From DASPKT01 sp035626475 (GTDB lineage Bacteria > Pseudomonadota > Alphaproteobacteria > Azospirillales > Azospirillaceae), in contig DASPNP010000014.1 in assembly GCA_035626475.1 (NCBI GenBank), forward strand, positions 46,563 through 110,562: a stretch of 64,000 nt of DNA. Direction: 5' to 3'. The notes beneath the pieces were generated by a model. It saw nothing but the letters and a program-made list of their open reading frames with translations. It had not been told where the DNA came from and ran no database searches. The position numbers and the translations under genes were made by a program. Positions within the stretch are counted from its first letter, which is position 1. Each line of letters begins with the position of its first letter. This document shows, piece by piece, positions 37,192-46,336 of the stretch.

Positions 37192-37794
37192 ATGCGGCCC
37201 GCCCGCCCGGAACCCAGGATGCCCCGCAAGTCCAAGAACCTAGAGTCCAACGCGCTGGACGCCGAGATCGAGAACCATGTCGCCGCTCGCATCCGGCTGC
37301 GGCGCAACCTGCTGGGCATGAGCCAGTCGGAGCTGGCGCGGTCGCTGGGCATCACCTTCCAGCAGGTCCAGAAGTACGAGCGCGGCACCAACCGCGTCTC
37401 CGTCGCCCGGCTGATGCGGCTGGCGGAAATCCTGGACGTGCCGCTGACCTTCTTCTTCGACGACATGGAGGTCTCCGGCATCGGCAAGCTGCGGTCCGAG
37501 TCGGACCTGGAGCATGCCGCCACGCTGGACCTGTCGCCGCGTGAGCTGCAGCTGCTGCACGCCTGGCGCAACGCCCCGACCAGCATATCGGACGCGGTCG
37601 GCGCCCTGGTCCGCCGCGTCGCCGGCATGGAGCCCGACACGCCCGAGGAGGCCGCCGCTCCCGTGGCCGAGCCGGCGCCCAGGCCCAAGCGCGCCACCGC
37701 TTCCAAGGCCAAGCCGAAGGTGGTCGCGGCGGGGGAAGGCGGCAAGAGCCGCCGCCGCCGCGGCGCCGTCTGGGATCCCGCCGACATCAAGTAG
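37192..37794 (+). CDS. XRE-family (Cro/CI-type) transcriptional regulator
   Basis: A 200-residue DNA-binding protein. The helix-turn-helix is SQSELARSLGITFQQVQKYE (~45-64) in a domain common to alphaproteobacterial regulators (KYERGTNRVSVARLMRLAEIL). A variable middle is followed by a basic Ala/Lys/Arg-rich tail. The start may be 37192 or 37219; neither has a strong ribosome site. An upstream palindrome suggests autoregulation. Not phage-linked by context. Confidence 0.88.
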   Translation: MRPARPEPRMPRKSKNLESNALDAEIENHVAARIRLRRNLLGMSQSELARSLGITFQQVQKYERGTNRVSVARLMRLAEILDVPLTFFFDDMEVSGIGKLRSESDLEHAATLDLSPRELQLLHAWRNAPTSISDAVGALVRRVAGMEPDTPEEAAAPVAEPAPRPKRATASKAKPKVVAAGEGGKSRRRRGAVWDPADIK

Positions 37795-37878
37795 GGCGGG
37801 GCGGCGGGACGCGACGCCGCAGCCCCGCGCCGTCCGGCCGCGTGATATGACGGTTTCATGACGATCCCGGAGCCCCTC

Positions 37879-38589
37879 ATGGTCCCGTCTATTCCCGCGC
37901 GTCTGGCCGGCGCCGCGCTGTCCCTCATGCTGCTGGCCGGCTGTGCCGGTTCGACCGCCCCCGGCGTCGGGATGGCGGAGCCCGCCAATCTCGGACAGGT
38001 GAAGCGGGAGGTGACGCGCTACCAGGAGAGCGGCGCCTACGACCGCGACCTGGCCGCGGTGGCCGCCGAGGCGCGGGCCTGGGTGGAAACCAGGGCGGGG
38101 CAGGTCGAGAGGCCCGCCATCGTGCTGGACATCGACGAGACCTCGCTCAGCAACTGGCGGCAGCTGAAGCTGAACGATTTCGGCTATCTGCGGGCCGGCG
38201 GCTGCGACCTGGAGCGGGGCCCCTGCGCCGCGCCCGCCTGGGAGGACATGGGCATCGCCCCGCCGATCCGCCCGGTGCTGGAGCTGTTCCGGGCGGCCCG
38301 GGCCCGGGGGGTGGCCGTCTTCTTCATCACCGGCCGCCGCGAGAACCAACGCGCCGGCACCGAGAAGAACCTGCGCGACGCCGGCTTCGAGGGTTGGGCC
38401 GGCGTGGCGATGCGCCCAGCCGAGGGGCCGCGCCTGCCGGCCGCCGAGTTCAAGTCGGCGGCGCGGGCGGGGATCGAGGCGCAGGGCTACAGGATCATCG
38501 CCAATGTCGGCGACCAGGCGAGCGACCTGGAGGGCGGCCACGCCGAGAAGGCGTTCAAGCTGCCGAACCCGTTCTACGTCGTGGATTGA
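37879..38589 (+). CDS. HAD-family acid phosphatase lipoprotein
   Basis: Predicted membrane-anchored phosphatase of 236 residues. The lipobox LLAGC puts the lipidated cysteine at residue 22. The HAD motif is VLDIDETSLSN (D84 and D86), then FFITGRR (motif II Thr) and the late NVGDQASDLEGG (motif IV). This matches the class B/C acid phosphatase and 5'-nucleotidase e(P4) group. ATG 37879 gives a normal signal peptide and has CGGAG upstream; 37858 is an alternative. Confidence 0.87.
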   Translation: MVPSIPARLAGAALSLMLLAGCAGSTAPGVGMAEPANLGQVKREVTRYQESGAYDRDLAAVAAEARAWVETRAGQVERPAIVLDIDETSLSNWRQLKLNDFGYLRAGGCDLERGPCAAPAWEDMGIAPPIRPVLELFRAARARGVAVFFITGRRENQRAGTEKNLRDAGFEGWAGVAMRPAEGPRLPAAEFKSAARAGIEAQGYRIIANVGDQASDLEGGHAEKAFKLPNPFYVVD

Positions 38590-38598
38590 CCGCCCTTT

Positions 38599-38789
38599 AT
38601 CCTTCTCCCCTTGAGGGAGAAGGATGGGGCCCCAAGCCTGCTTGGGGAGGATGAGGGGTGCCGCGAAGCGGCCGCTTAGCAGGTGATCCCGGAACAGAGG
38701 GTGAGAACGTCGGGCTGCCGCCCGCCGACCCCTCACCCTCCCACGCCTGCGGCGCGGGTCCCATCCCTCTCCCTCAAGGAGAGAGGGAT
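38599..38789. repeat. Intergenic inverted repeat, family B copy 2
   Basis: Arms ccttctccccttgagggaga and tccctctccctcaaggagag enclose the shared motifs gagaacgtcggg and cacgcctgcggcgcggg. Pairs with the copy at 28911-29105; again it lies between genes. Confidence 0.75.
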
Positions 38790-38802
38790 GATTCCGTCGC
38801 CC

Positions 38803-39771
38803 TCAGATCGCCAGACGCCCGCGCGCCTCGGCGTATTCGCGCTTCAGGCGGGCGATCATGTCGCCGGCGCCCTCCACCGCCTTGACCGCGCCGATGCCCT
38901 GGCCGCAGCCCCAGATATCGCGCCAAGCCTTGGCGGCGCTGTTGCCGCCGCTGCCGAAGTTCATCTTGGACGGATCGGCCTCGGGCAGATTGTCCGGGTC
39001 AAGGCCGGCGGCGACGATCGACGGGCGCAGATAGTTGCCGTGCACGCCGGTGAAGAGGTTGGTGTAGACGATGTCCTCCGCCCCGTTCTCGACGATGGCG
39101 TTCTTGTAGGCGTCGGTGGCGTTGGCCTCCTTCGCGGCGATGAACATCGAGCCGATATAGGCCATGTCCGCGCCCATCGCCTGGGCCGCCAGCACCGCGC
39201 CGCCATTGGCGATCGCGCCCGACAGGATCAGCGGGCCGTGGAACCAGCTGCGGATCTCCTGGATCAGCGCGAAGGGCGACAGCCGGCTGGCATGGCCGCC
39301 GGCGCCCGCCGCCACGGCGATCAGCCCGTCCGCGCCCTTCTCGATGGCCTTGCGGGCGAACATGTTGTTGATCACGTCGTGCAGCACGATGCCGCCGTAG
39401 GAATGGACCGCCTGGTTCACATCCTCGCGCGCGCCCAGCGACGTGATGATGATCGGCACCTTGTGCTTCACGCACAGCTCCAGATCGTGCTGCAGCCGGT
39501 CGTTGGACTTGTGGACGATCTGATTAACCGCGAAGGGCGCCGCCGGGCTGTCCGGGTTCTTCTGGTTATGGGCGTCCAGCTCCTCCTGGATGCGCACCAG
39601 CCACTGCTCCAGCACCTCGGCCGGGCGGGCGTTCAGCGCCGGGAAGCTGCCGACGATGCCGGCCTTGCACTGGGCGATCACCAGGTCCGGGTTGGAGACG
39701 ATGAACATCGGCGAGGCGATGACCGGCAGCTGGAGCCGGTCCTTGAGCACGGCGGGAAGGGGCATTGTCAC
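38803..39771 (-). CDS. Nitronate monooxygenase / 2-nitropropane dioxygenase-like flavoprotein
   Basis: A 322-residue FMN-dependent TIM-barrel enzyme. Family motifs are PVIASPMFIVSNPDLVIAQCKAGI (start, shown in part), AAGAGGHASRLSPFAL (phosphate-binding Gly-rich loop) and LSGAIANGGAVLAAQAMGAD. Members oxidise nitronates or reduce enones/quinones. The ATG at 39771 follows GGAGTGACA. It stands alone. Confidence 0.88.
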   Translation of the reverse strand: MTMPLPAVLKDRLQLPVIASPMFIVSNPDLVIAQCKAGIVGSFPALNARPAEVLEQWLVRIQEELDAHNQKNPDSPAAPFAVNQIVHKSNDRLQHDLELCVKHKVPIIITSLGAREDVNQAVHSYGGIVLHDVINNMFARKAIEKGADGLIAVAAGAGGHASRLSPFALIQEIRSWFHGPLILSGAIANGGAVLAAQAMGADMAYIGSMFIAAKEANATDAYKNAIVENGAEDIVYTNLFTGVHGNYLRPSIVAAGLDPDNLPEADPSKMNFGSGGNSAAKAWRDIWGCGQGIGAVKAVEGAGDMIARLKREYAEARGRLAI

Positions 39772-39922
39772 TCCGGTGGCGCGTTGTCTCGTTGGGCTCT
39801 TGTCAGCCGCCGACGATCCTGGCGCAAGACGCCGGGCTTGCCAATGCGGAAGCGGGCTCCTGAAACGGGAACGGCGCCGACGTTGCCGCCGGCGCCGCGC
39901 CCTGGTCGGACCGTTCCCCGCG

Positions 39923-41602
39923 TTAGGCGGCGCGGATGCCGGTCAGGAAGGTCTCGACCTCGCCCTTGAGCGCGCCGGCCTGGCGCGACAGCTCGGCCGC
40001 GGCCGACAGCACCTGGCCCGCGGCGGCGCCGGTCTCGCTCGCCGCCTGGGTGACCGAGGCGACGTTGCTGGACACCTCCTGCGTGCCGACGGCGGCCTGC
40101 TGGACGTTGCGGCTGATCTCCGCCGTGGTGGCGTTCTGCTCCTCCACCGCCGAGGAGATGGTGGTGGAGATCTCCGAGATGGTGGAGATGGTGCCGGTGA
40201 TGGTGCGGATGGCCGACACCGCCTCGCCCGTCGCCGCCTGCATCGCGGCGATCTGGCTGGAGATCTCCTCGGTGGCCTTGGCGGTCTGGTTGGCGAGGCT
40301 CTTCACCTCCGACGCCACGACGGCGAAGCCCTTGCCGGCCTCACCGGCCCGGGCGGCCTCGATGGTCGCGTTCAGCGCCAGCAGGTTGGTCTGGCTGGCG
40401 ATGTCGGAGATCAGCTGGACCACCGCGCCGATGCGCTGCGCGGCTTCCGCCAGGCTGCCGACCGTGGTGTTGGTGCGCTCGGCCTCGGCCACCGCCATGC
40501 CGGCGACCTCCGACGACTTGGATACCTGGCGGCTGATCTCGGAGATGGAGCTGGTCATCTCCTCGGCGGCCGAGGCGACGGTCTGCACGTTGGCGGCGGT
40601 CTGCTCGGCGGCGGCGGCCGAGGCGGCGGCCTGGCGCTTGGTCTGCTCGGCGACGCCGGTCATGCCCTGGGCCGTGGCGTTCAGCTGGTCGGCGGCCGAG
40701 GCGACGGTCTTCAGGATGCCGGCCACGGTGCCGTCGAAGCGGCCGATGAGCTGCTCCACGGCCTGGGCGCGGCGCTGCTTGGCCTCCTGCTCCTTCGCCT
40801 GCTCGGCGGCCAGACGGTCGGCCTCGATGGCGTTCTTCTTGAACACCTCGACGGCCTCGGCCATGGCGCCGATCTCGTCCTTGCGGTCCAGGCCCTGCAC
40901 CTGAACCGTCTTGTCGCCGCCCGCCAGGCGCCGCATCAGGTCGGTCATGGTCAGGATCGGGGTGGCGATGCCGCTCGACAGGGTCAGCGCGGCGGCGGCG
41001 GCGAACAGCAGGGACACGATGCCGCCGGCGATCGTCACCAGATAGGCCATGGAGAAGGCGCTCTCCTGGTCGGCATTGCGCTCGACCAGCAGCGTCTCCT
41101 CGCCGGTCACGATCTCGGCCACCTTGCCGCGGATCGCGTCCATCTGCGTCTTGCCGCCCGCCGTGTTCGCGACCGACTGGGCATCGGCCTTGGCGCCACC
41201 CTTGACCTGGGCGATCAGCTTGTCGGCGTAGGCGGTCCACTCCTTGGCGGCGCGGTCCAGCACGGCGAGGCGCTGCTGCTGCGCCGGATTGTCGGAGGTG
41301 AGAGTCTTCACCCGGTTGAAGGCCTCGGCATAGTTGGCCGAACCGGCCTTGAACGGGCCGAGGAACTCCTCCTCGCCGGTGATGACGTAGCCGCGCAGGC
41401 CCGTCTCCTTGTCGACCATGGCGGCCATCACGTCGTTGATGGCGTCGAGCACCTGGTAGGTGTGCTTGGTCCAGCCGACGGAGGTCTGGATGAAGCTCAG
41501 CCGCCCATAGGTGATGCCGCTGACGGACAGCATCAGCACGATCAGGACGGCGAAGGCCGCCATGAGTTTCTTGGTAATCGAAAGATCGCTGAGGAAGCGC
41601 AT
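39923..41602 (-). CDS. Methyl-accepting chemotaxis protein with CHASE3-type sensor
   Basis: A 559-residue chemoreceptor. TM1 is near 12-32, then a CHASE3-like helical periplasmic domain (~35-180; DKETGLRGYVITGEEEFLGPF signature), TM2 near 190-215, a HAMP, and the MCP signalling domain with hairpin tip QTNLLALNATIEAARAGEAG (near 400). Output is to CheA; ligand unknown. It diverges from the ChrR gene across an AT-rich 239-base region. Confidence 0.94.
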   Translation of the reverse strand: MRFLSDLSITKKLMAAFAVLIVLMLSVSGITYGRLSFIQTSVGWTKHTYQVLDAINDVMAAMVDKETGLRGYVITGEEEFLGPFKAGSANYAEAFNRVKTLTSDNPAQQQRLAVLDRAAKEWTAYADKLIAQVKGGAKADAQSVANTAGGKTQMDAIRGKVAEIVTGEETLLVERNADQESAFSMAYLVTIAGGIVSLLFAAAAALTLSSGIATPILTMTDLMRRLAGGDKTVQVQGLDRKDEIGAMAEAVEVFKKNAIEADRLAAEQAKEQEAKQRRAQAVEQLIGRFDGTVAGILKTVASAADQLNATAQGMTGVAEQTKRQAAASAAAAEQTAANVQTVASAAEEMTSSISEISRQVSKSSEVAGMAVAEAERTNTTVGSLAEAAQRIGAVVQLISDIASQTNLLALNATIEAARAGEAGKGFAVVASEVKSLANQTAKATEEISSQIAAMQAATGEAVSAIRTITGTISTISEISTTISSAVEEQNATTAEISRNVQQAAVGTQEVSSNVASVTQAASETGAAAGQVLSAAAELSRQAGALKGEVETFLTGIRAA

Positions 41603-41737
41603 GGTCGGCCCTATCGAATGGAATTGCCCAGGCTACGTACGTTCGAATTAGGTGCTTAGATCAGTTAATAATGCAAAAACTTTTGAGGTATAACCAAAGC
41701 CTTATGCTCGTCACGGTTATTGACCGGAGGCGACGAT

Positions 41738-41765
41738 TGAAACTGTCATATTAACTCTATCTGAC
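41738..41765 (+). promoter_or_regulatory. Possible ECF-sigma-type promoter upstream of chrR
   Basis: TGAAAC (41738-41743) and TCTGAC (41760-41765) with a 16-base spacer resemble the AAC / TCTGA-type elements of ECF promoters. They lie ~77 bases upstream of the ChrR start. The pattern is weak and could be chance in an AT-rich stretch. Confidence 0.25.
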
Positions 41766-41841
41766 GTGTCGCGCGCTGGACGCGTCCGGCGGCTGCGGAA
41801 ATGGAATTGGCGGCGCGGGGACAAACAGGTTAGGAAGCGGT

Positions 41842-42492
41842 GTGACCCTGCCCAGACACCACCCCACGGACGAGCATCTCTTCGCCTACGCCTCGGGGCA
41901 GATGGGCGAGGTGAAGGCTGTCCTGGTCGCAACGCACCTGGCCTATTGCCCGGCCTGCCGCGGGCGGGTGGCGGAGATCGAGGCGCAGTGCGGCGACTGG
42001 CTGGAGGCGCTGCCGCCCGAGCCCATGGACCTCGGCGCGATGGACGATCTGCTGGCCAGGGTCGAGGCGGAACTGGCGGTCATCACCCAGCCCATCGATC
42101 CGATGCCGCGCCGGCCGTTCATGGAGGTGCCGGAAAGCGCCGTGCCGCTGCCGTTGCGGGCCTGGAGCGGCTTCGACATCGACACGCGCGACTGGCAGGA
42201 GATCGCCCCGGGCGTCGGGCTCTCCACCTGGGCGCGGGAGGGGGGCGGCTCGTCGGTCTGCCTGCTGCGCATGGACCCGGGCTCCACCGTCCCCGCCCAC
42301 CGCCACACGGCGGAGGAGATGCTGCTCGTCATCAAGGGCGCCTTCTCCGACGAGTACGGCAGCTACGGGATCGGCGACGCCATCACCTATACCGCCGATA
42401 CCGAGCACCATGCCGGCAACCGGGGCGATACGGGCTGCATCTGCCTCTTCCTGCTGGACGGCGAGCTGGAGTTCCTGGACGAGGCAGCCTGA
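41842..42492 (+). CDS. chrR: ChrR-type zinc anti-sigma factor / cupin protein
   Basis: A 216-residue cytosolic protein. The N-terminal zinc-binding anti-sigma region has HxxxCxxC (H32, C36, C39) preceded by His residues at 6, 7 and 12. The C-terminal cupin has PAHRHTAEE and a later HH ligand motif. ChrR normally binds an ECF sigma factor (RpoE) and releases it under singlet oxygen. No rpoE-type gene lies beside it here, which is unusual. The GTG start follows AGGAAGCG. It may regulate a distant sigma factor or act independently. Confidence 0.85.
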   Translation: MTLPRHHPTDEHLFAYASGQMGEVKAVLVATHLAYCPACRGRVAEIEAQCGDWLEALPPEPMDLGAMDDLLARVEAELAVITQPIDPMPRRPFMEVPESAVPLPLRAWSGFDIDTRDWQEIAPGVGLSTWAREGGGSSVCLLRMDPGSTVPAHRHTAEEMLLVIKGAFSDEYGSYGIGDAITYTADTEHHAGNRGDTGCICLFLLDGELEFLDEAA

Positions 42493-42564
42493 CCGCCTCC
42501 GCCGGGCGGGACGGTCGGACCCGTGGCGCTGTTGGAAGGGGACCAACCCCCTCCGGAGGCCGCC

Positions 42565-42870
42565 ATGCCAAACCCCACCGCGCCGCGCAAGCCGGACGCC
42601 GACCCGCGCTTCACCCCCGACCCGACCGAACGCCAGCCGAACATACCGGCGACGCCCGCCACCCCGGCGCATCCCGACGGCATTCCCGCGGGCGACCGGC
42701 CGACGCACGACACCGGCCCGTCGCCCAGCTCCATCCTGAACACTCCCGGCGATGTCGGCATGGTGGGTGGCGCCGATATGGACGACCGTCCCACCGATTA
42801 CGACCGGGAGCGCCGGCGGGAGGAGATCAACCCGAGCCGCGCCCGGGAGGAGCCCCCCGCCGAAAGCTGA
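42565..42870 (+). CDS. Small disordered hydrophilic protein
   Basis: A 101-residue Pro/Asp/Arg/Thr-rich protein with almost no hydrophobic core, likely intrinsically disordered. A GGAGG site is at ideal spacing before the ATG at 42565. No family recognised. It converges on a second low-complexity protein. Confidence 0.6.
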   Translation: MPNPTAPRKPDADPRFTPDPTERQPNIPATPATPAHPDGIPAGDRPTHDTGPSPSSILNTPGDVGMVGGADMDDRPTDYDRERRREEINPSRAREEPPAES

Positions 42871-42875
42871 GCCCC

Positions 42876-43250
42876 CTACTTGTCCCGGGGCGGCGCGCCG
42901 GCGTCGGCGTTGCCGCCCGCTGGGCCGGTGGCGCCCTCCGAACCGATGCTGCCCAGCCCGCCCCGGTTGCCGGCGGCGGGCGTGGTGCCGCCCGGCTGCA
43001 GTCCGGAATCGATGCCGGAGCCCCCGGTCGCCCGCGCGACCGGCGCGTCCGTGGCGATTCCCGCTTCCTTGAGGTTTTCCGCCGCCGTGCGCTCGACGGG
43101 CGCACCGCCGCCGCTGCCCGTGGCGCCGCCCTGAGGGGCGTGCGCCTTGCGCCGCAGGTCCTGCTCCGGGATCACGACGGGCGGCGTCTCCACCCGCTCG
43201 GTCCGGGTGCCGCTGGCGTCGAGGGGGTTGTCCTTGCGCTGCTCGGTCAT
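42876..43250 (-). CDS. Low-complexity Gly/Ala-rich protein
   Basis: A 124-residue hydrophilic protein with a basic/acidic N-terminal third and a Gly/Ala/Pro-rich rest, likely disordered. AGGAGAGG lies ahead of the ATG at 43250. Unknown function; it and its convergent neighbour are similar in style but not obviously homologous. Confidence 0.6.
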   Translation of the reverse strand: MTEQRKDNPLDASGTRTERVETPPVVIPEQDLRRKAHAPQGGATGSGGGAPVERTAAENLKEAGIATDAPVARATGGSGIDSGLQPGGTTPAAGNRGGLGSIGSEGATGPAGGNADAGAPPRDK

Positions 43251-43340
43251 GATGGCCTCTCCTGGTTGGAACCCGTTCAACAGGCCGGACCCGTCCTGGT
43301 CCCATCCGCGTTTCCTCATGGAATGGGGAGGGGGGCGGCG

Positions 43341-43838
43341 ATGCGGGACGGGTCGGAGATACTGGCGGGGATGGCGGGCGGCGTGGCGGCGACGGCGCCG
43401 ATGACGGCCGCCATGGTCGCCATGCACCGCGAGCTGCCGGCGGACCTGCGCTATCCCCTGCCGCCGCTGCCGCTCACCCGTCAGGTCATGCGCGCGGCGG
43501 GACTGCCCTGGCCGCGCGATCCGGAGACGGGACGGCTGCTCACCATGCTGGCGCATTTCGGCTATGGCGGGCTGGTCGGCGCCGCTTGGCCGGCCTGGGC
43601 GAGGGCGATGGGGCGCGATCCGCTCTCGGGCGTCGCCTTCGGGCTGGCGGTGTGGGCCGGCAGCTATCTCGGCTGGATACCGGCCGTGGGCCTGCTGGAG
43701 CCGGCGACCCGCCATCCGACCCGCCGCGTCGGGCTGATGCTGTCCGCGCATGTCGTCTGGGGCGCCGCGACGGCGCTGGCGGCGGAGGGCGTGCGGCGCG
43801 GCCTCGCGCCGGCCCGGCCCCCTGGCCGAACGGACTAG
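43341..43838 (+). CDS. DUF1440/YagU-like small membrane protein
   Basis: A 165-residue inner-membrane protein with three to four hydrophobic segments (residues ~8-28, 72-90, 100-120 and 128-150). The arrangement and the AHFGYGGLVGAAW segment resemble YagU/DUF1440 proteins. The ATG at 43341 has a GGGGAGGGG site. Function unknown. Confidence 0.7.
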   Translation: MRDGSEILAGMAGGVAATAPMTAAMVAMHRELPADLRYPLPPLPLTRQVMRAAGLPWPRDPETGRLLTMLAHFGYGGLVGAAWPAWARAMGRDPLSGVAFGLAVWAGSYLGWIPAVGLLEPATRHPTRRVGLMLSAHVVWGAATALAAEGVRRGLAPARPPGRTD

Positions 43839-43929
43839 ACCAAAGTCGCTCACCGCTGGGGGCATCGCAGCACGTAAAACTTGACCAGCCCCAGCCGGGC
43901 CCCGATCCGTCCGCCCCCGCCGGGACAGC

Positions 43930-46080
43930 ATGAGCATCGCTTCGGTCAGCAGCCAGCCGAGTTCGACCCAGGAGACCGCCCCCGGCGGTGTCCCGGATGG
44001 CGCCGCCCCGGATGGCGCCGCCCTCGTGCGCGCGCTGATGCTGCAGGACGCGATGGGCGTGGTGCAGACCGACGGGCTGGGCCGCTTCCTGCTGGTGAAC
44101 GACCGCTTCTGCGCCATCGTCGGCCGTCCGCGGGACGAGCTGCTGCGCCTCTCTTACCAGGACATCACCCATCCCGAGGATCTGGCCGGCGAGGTGCCGG
44201 GCCTGCCGGTCCGCACCGCCACGGTGACCGTGGAGCGCCGCTTCCTGCGGCCCGACGGTTCCGCCGCCTGGGTGGAGATCACCTGCACCAGCCTGGACGA
44301 GGGGGAGGGGGCGGCCTGCCGCATCGCCTTCGTCCGCCCGCTGGACGAGCGCCGCCAGGCCGAGGAGCGCCTGCGGGCCGAGATATCGGCCCACCGCCGC
44401 GCCGCCGAGCGGTTCGAGGCGCTGCTGGAGGGCATGGCGGAGGGCTTCGTGGCGCTCGACCCGGGGTTCCGCATCACCGCCCTGAACGGCGCGGCCGAGC
44501 GCTATTTCGGCGTCACGCGGGACGCGCTGCTGGGCCGCGAGTGCTGGGCCGTCGCCACCCCGGCCACCCGTACCCAGGTGGAACCGCCCCTGCGACGCGT
44601 GCTGTCCACGGGCGAGCCGGCGACCTTCGAGATCGCCTCGGCCCTGCAGCCGGGCCGCTATCTGGAGGTCCATGCCTTCCCGCTGACGGGCGGCCTGGGC
44701 TTCTGCTTCCGCGACATCACCGACCGGCGCATGGCCGAGGCGGCCCGGGTGCGCGATGCCGGCCGGTTCGAGCTGGCGGTGGAGGCCACCGGGCTGGGGC
44801 TCTGGGAATACGACATGACGGCCGGCCGGCTCAGCTGGAACGACCGGCTGCGCGAGTTCTACGGCATCGGCCCGGGCGAGGAGGTGGAGTATGAGCGCTT
44901 CCGCCGCTCGGTCCATCCCGACGACTGGCCGGAGCTGTGGGCGCGCTACCAGGCGGCGATGGCGGGGGAGAATGGCGGCCGCTACGGGCTGGAGCACCGG
45001 CTGATCAGGCCCGACGGCACGATCCGGGTGCTGCAGGCCCGCGCCCAGGTGCTGTTCGACCCGGAGGGCCGGCCCGAGCGTGTCATCGGCACCTCGCGCG
45101 ACGTGACCGAGCGCCGAGCCGCCGAGCGGGCGCTGGCCGAGAGCGAGGAGCGGCTGCGTCTGGCGCAGGAGGCCGGCCGCATCGGGCAGTGGGAATGGAC
45201 CGTCGCCACCGGCCAGCTGCGCTGGTCCGACAGCATGTTCCGCGTGCTGGGGCTGGAGCCCGGCTCGGTCGCGCTGGACGGCGAGACCTGCTACCGGATC
45301 ATGCACCCGGCCGACCGCGAGCGCGCCATGGCGGCCGAGCGCCGCGCCTTCGAGACCGGCGAGCCGCTGGACAACGAGTTCCGCATCATCAGGCCGGACG
45401 GCGCGGTGCGCTGGGTGGCGACGCGCGGCAGCGTCATCCCCGGGCCCGACGGCCGGCCGGAGCGCCTCGCCGGGGTGCTGTTCGACGTGACCGAGCGGCG
45501 GGCGGCGGAGGATCGCCAGCGCCTGCTCACGGCAGAGGTCGATCACCGCGCCAAGAACATGCTGGCCGTGGTGCAGGCGGTCATGCGCCTGACCCGCGCC
45601 GCCGACCTGGACAGCTACCGCGAGGCGGTGGAGGGGCGCATCGCCGCACTCGCCCAGGCCCACACCATGCTCGCCAAGGCCGGCTGGAACGGTGCCGAGC
45701 TGGGCGCGCTGGCGCGGGCGGAGCTGCAGCCCTTCGGCGAGCGCGCCACCGTGGAGGGGCCGGCGGTCGTGCTGGCGGCGACGGCGGTGCAGTCCTTCTG
45801 CCTGCTGCTGCACGAGCTGGCGACCAACGCCGCCAAGCACGGCGCGCTGTCGGTGCCGGACGGGCGCGTCGCCCTGGCCTGGACGCGGCGGGACGAGGCG
45901 CTGGAGATCACCTGGACCGAAACCGGCGGGCCCCGCCCGGTGGAACCGGCGCGCCGGGGCTTCGGCTCCACCGTCATCGAGCAGAGCGTGCGCTACCAGC
46001 TCTCCGGCACCGTGGCGCTGGACTGGCGGGTGGAAGGGCTGCACGCCGTCGTCGGCATCCCGGCGGAGCATCTGGCCTGA
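43930..46080 (+). CDS. Multi-PAS HWE-family sensor histidine kinase
   Basis: A 716-residue soluble kinase with four PAS domains (about 30-135, 155-265, 275-395 and 400-525). The HWE-type phospho-acceptor box is EVDHRAKNMLAVVQ (H539), followed by an HATPase with LLLHELATNAAKHGAL. HWE kinases typically signal through single-domain regulators and general-stress PhyR-type outputs. No receiver gene is adjacent. There is no membrane helix, so it senses an internal signal such as redox or light; cofactor residues are not evident. Confidence 0.9.
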   Translation: MSIASVSSQPSSTQETAPGGVPDGAAPDGAALVRALMLQDAMGVVQTDGLGRFLLVNDRFCAIVGRPRDELLRLSYQDITHPEDLAGEVPGLPVRTATVTVERRFLRPDGSAAWVEITCTSLDEGEGAACRIAFVRPLDERRQAEERLRAEISAHRRAAERFEALLEGMAEGFVALDPGFRITALNGAAERYFGVTRDALLGRECWAVATPATRTQVEPPLRRVLSTGEPATFEIASALQPGRYLEVHAFPLTGGLGFCFRDITDRRMAEAARVRDAGRFELAVEATGLGLWEYDMTAGRLSWNDRLREFYGIGPGEEVEYERFRRSVHPDDWPELWARYQAAMAGENGGRYGLEHRLIRPDGTIRVLQARAQVLFDPEGRPERVIGTSRDVTERRAAERALAESEERLRLAQEAGRIGQWEWTVATGQLRWSDSMFRVLGLEPGSVALDGETCYRIMHPADRERAMAAERRAFETGEPLDNEFRIIRPDGAVRWVATRGSVIPGPDGRPERLAGVLFDVTERRAAEDRQRLLTAEVDHRAKNMLAVVQAVMRLTRAADLDSYREAVEGRIAALAQAHTMLAKAGWNGAELGALARAELQPFGERATVEGPAVVLAATAVQSFCLLLHELATNAAKHGALSVPDGRVALAWTRRDEALEITWTETGGPRPVEPARRGFGSTVIEQSVRYQLSGTVALDWRVEGLHAVVGIPAEHLA

Positions 46081-46120
46081 GCCGGTCTGAGGGTAATTTC
46101 TGCGGGCCCCATATTTTCAC

Positions 46121-46282
46121 CCGTCATCCCGGCGAAAGCCGGGACCCAGGGGTTGCCGCAAGGTGCGGTCGATGAAGCGTGCCCGTAGGTCGGGAGGAGC
46201 GTCAGCGCATCCCGACCTATGGGTGCTGCATCCATCGGATCCCGCTGCAACCCCTGGGCCCCGGCTTTCGCCGGGGTGACGG
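46121..46282. repeat. Intergenic inverted repeat, family A copy 3
   Basis: Arms ccgtcatcccggcgaaagcc (46121 on) and ggctttcgccggggtgacgg (to 46282) flank a shortened core with cccgtaggtcgg..ccgacctatggg. It lies 40 bases after the HWE kinase stop. Confidence 0.85.
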
Positions 46283-46336
46283 TTGCGCGTTCGATGAGTG
46301 TTGCAGCATAGGACCGCCAGGCGCAGCGATAGCTCC

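Noticed and set aside
37192..37794. Phage CI-type repressor
   Set aside because: The HTH is of the common chromosomal alphaproteobacterial type and there is no neighbouring phage or integrase gene.
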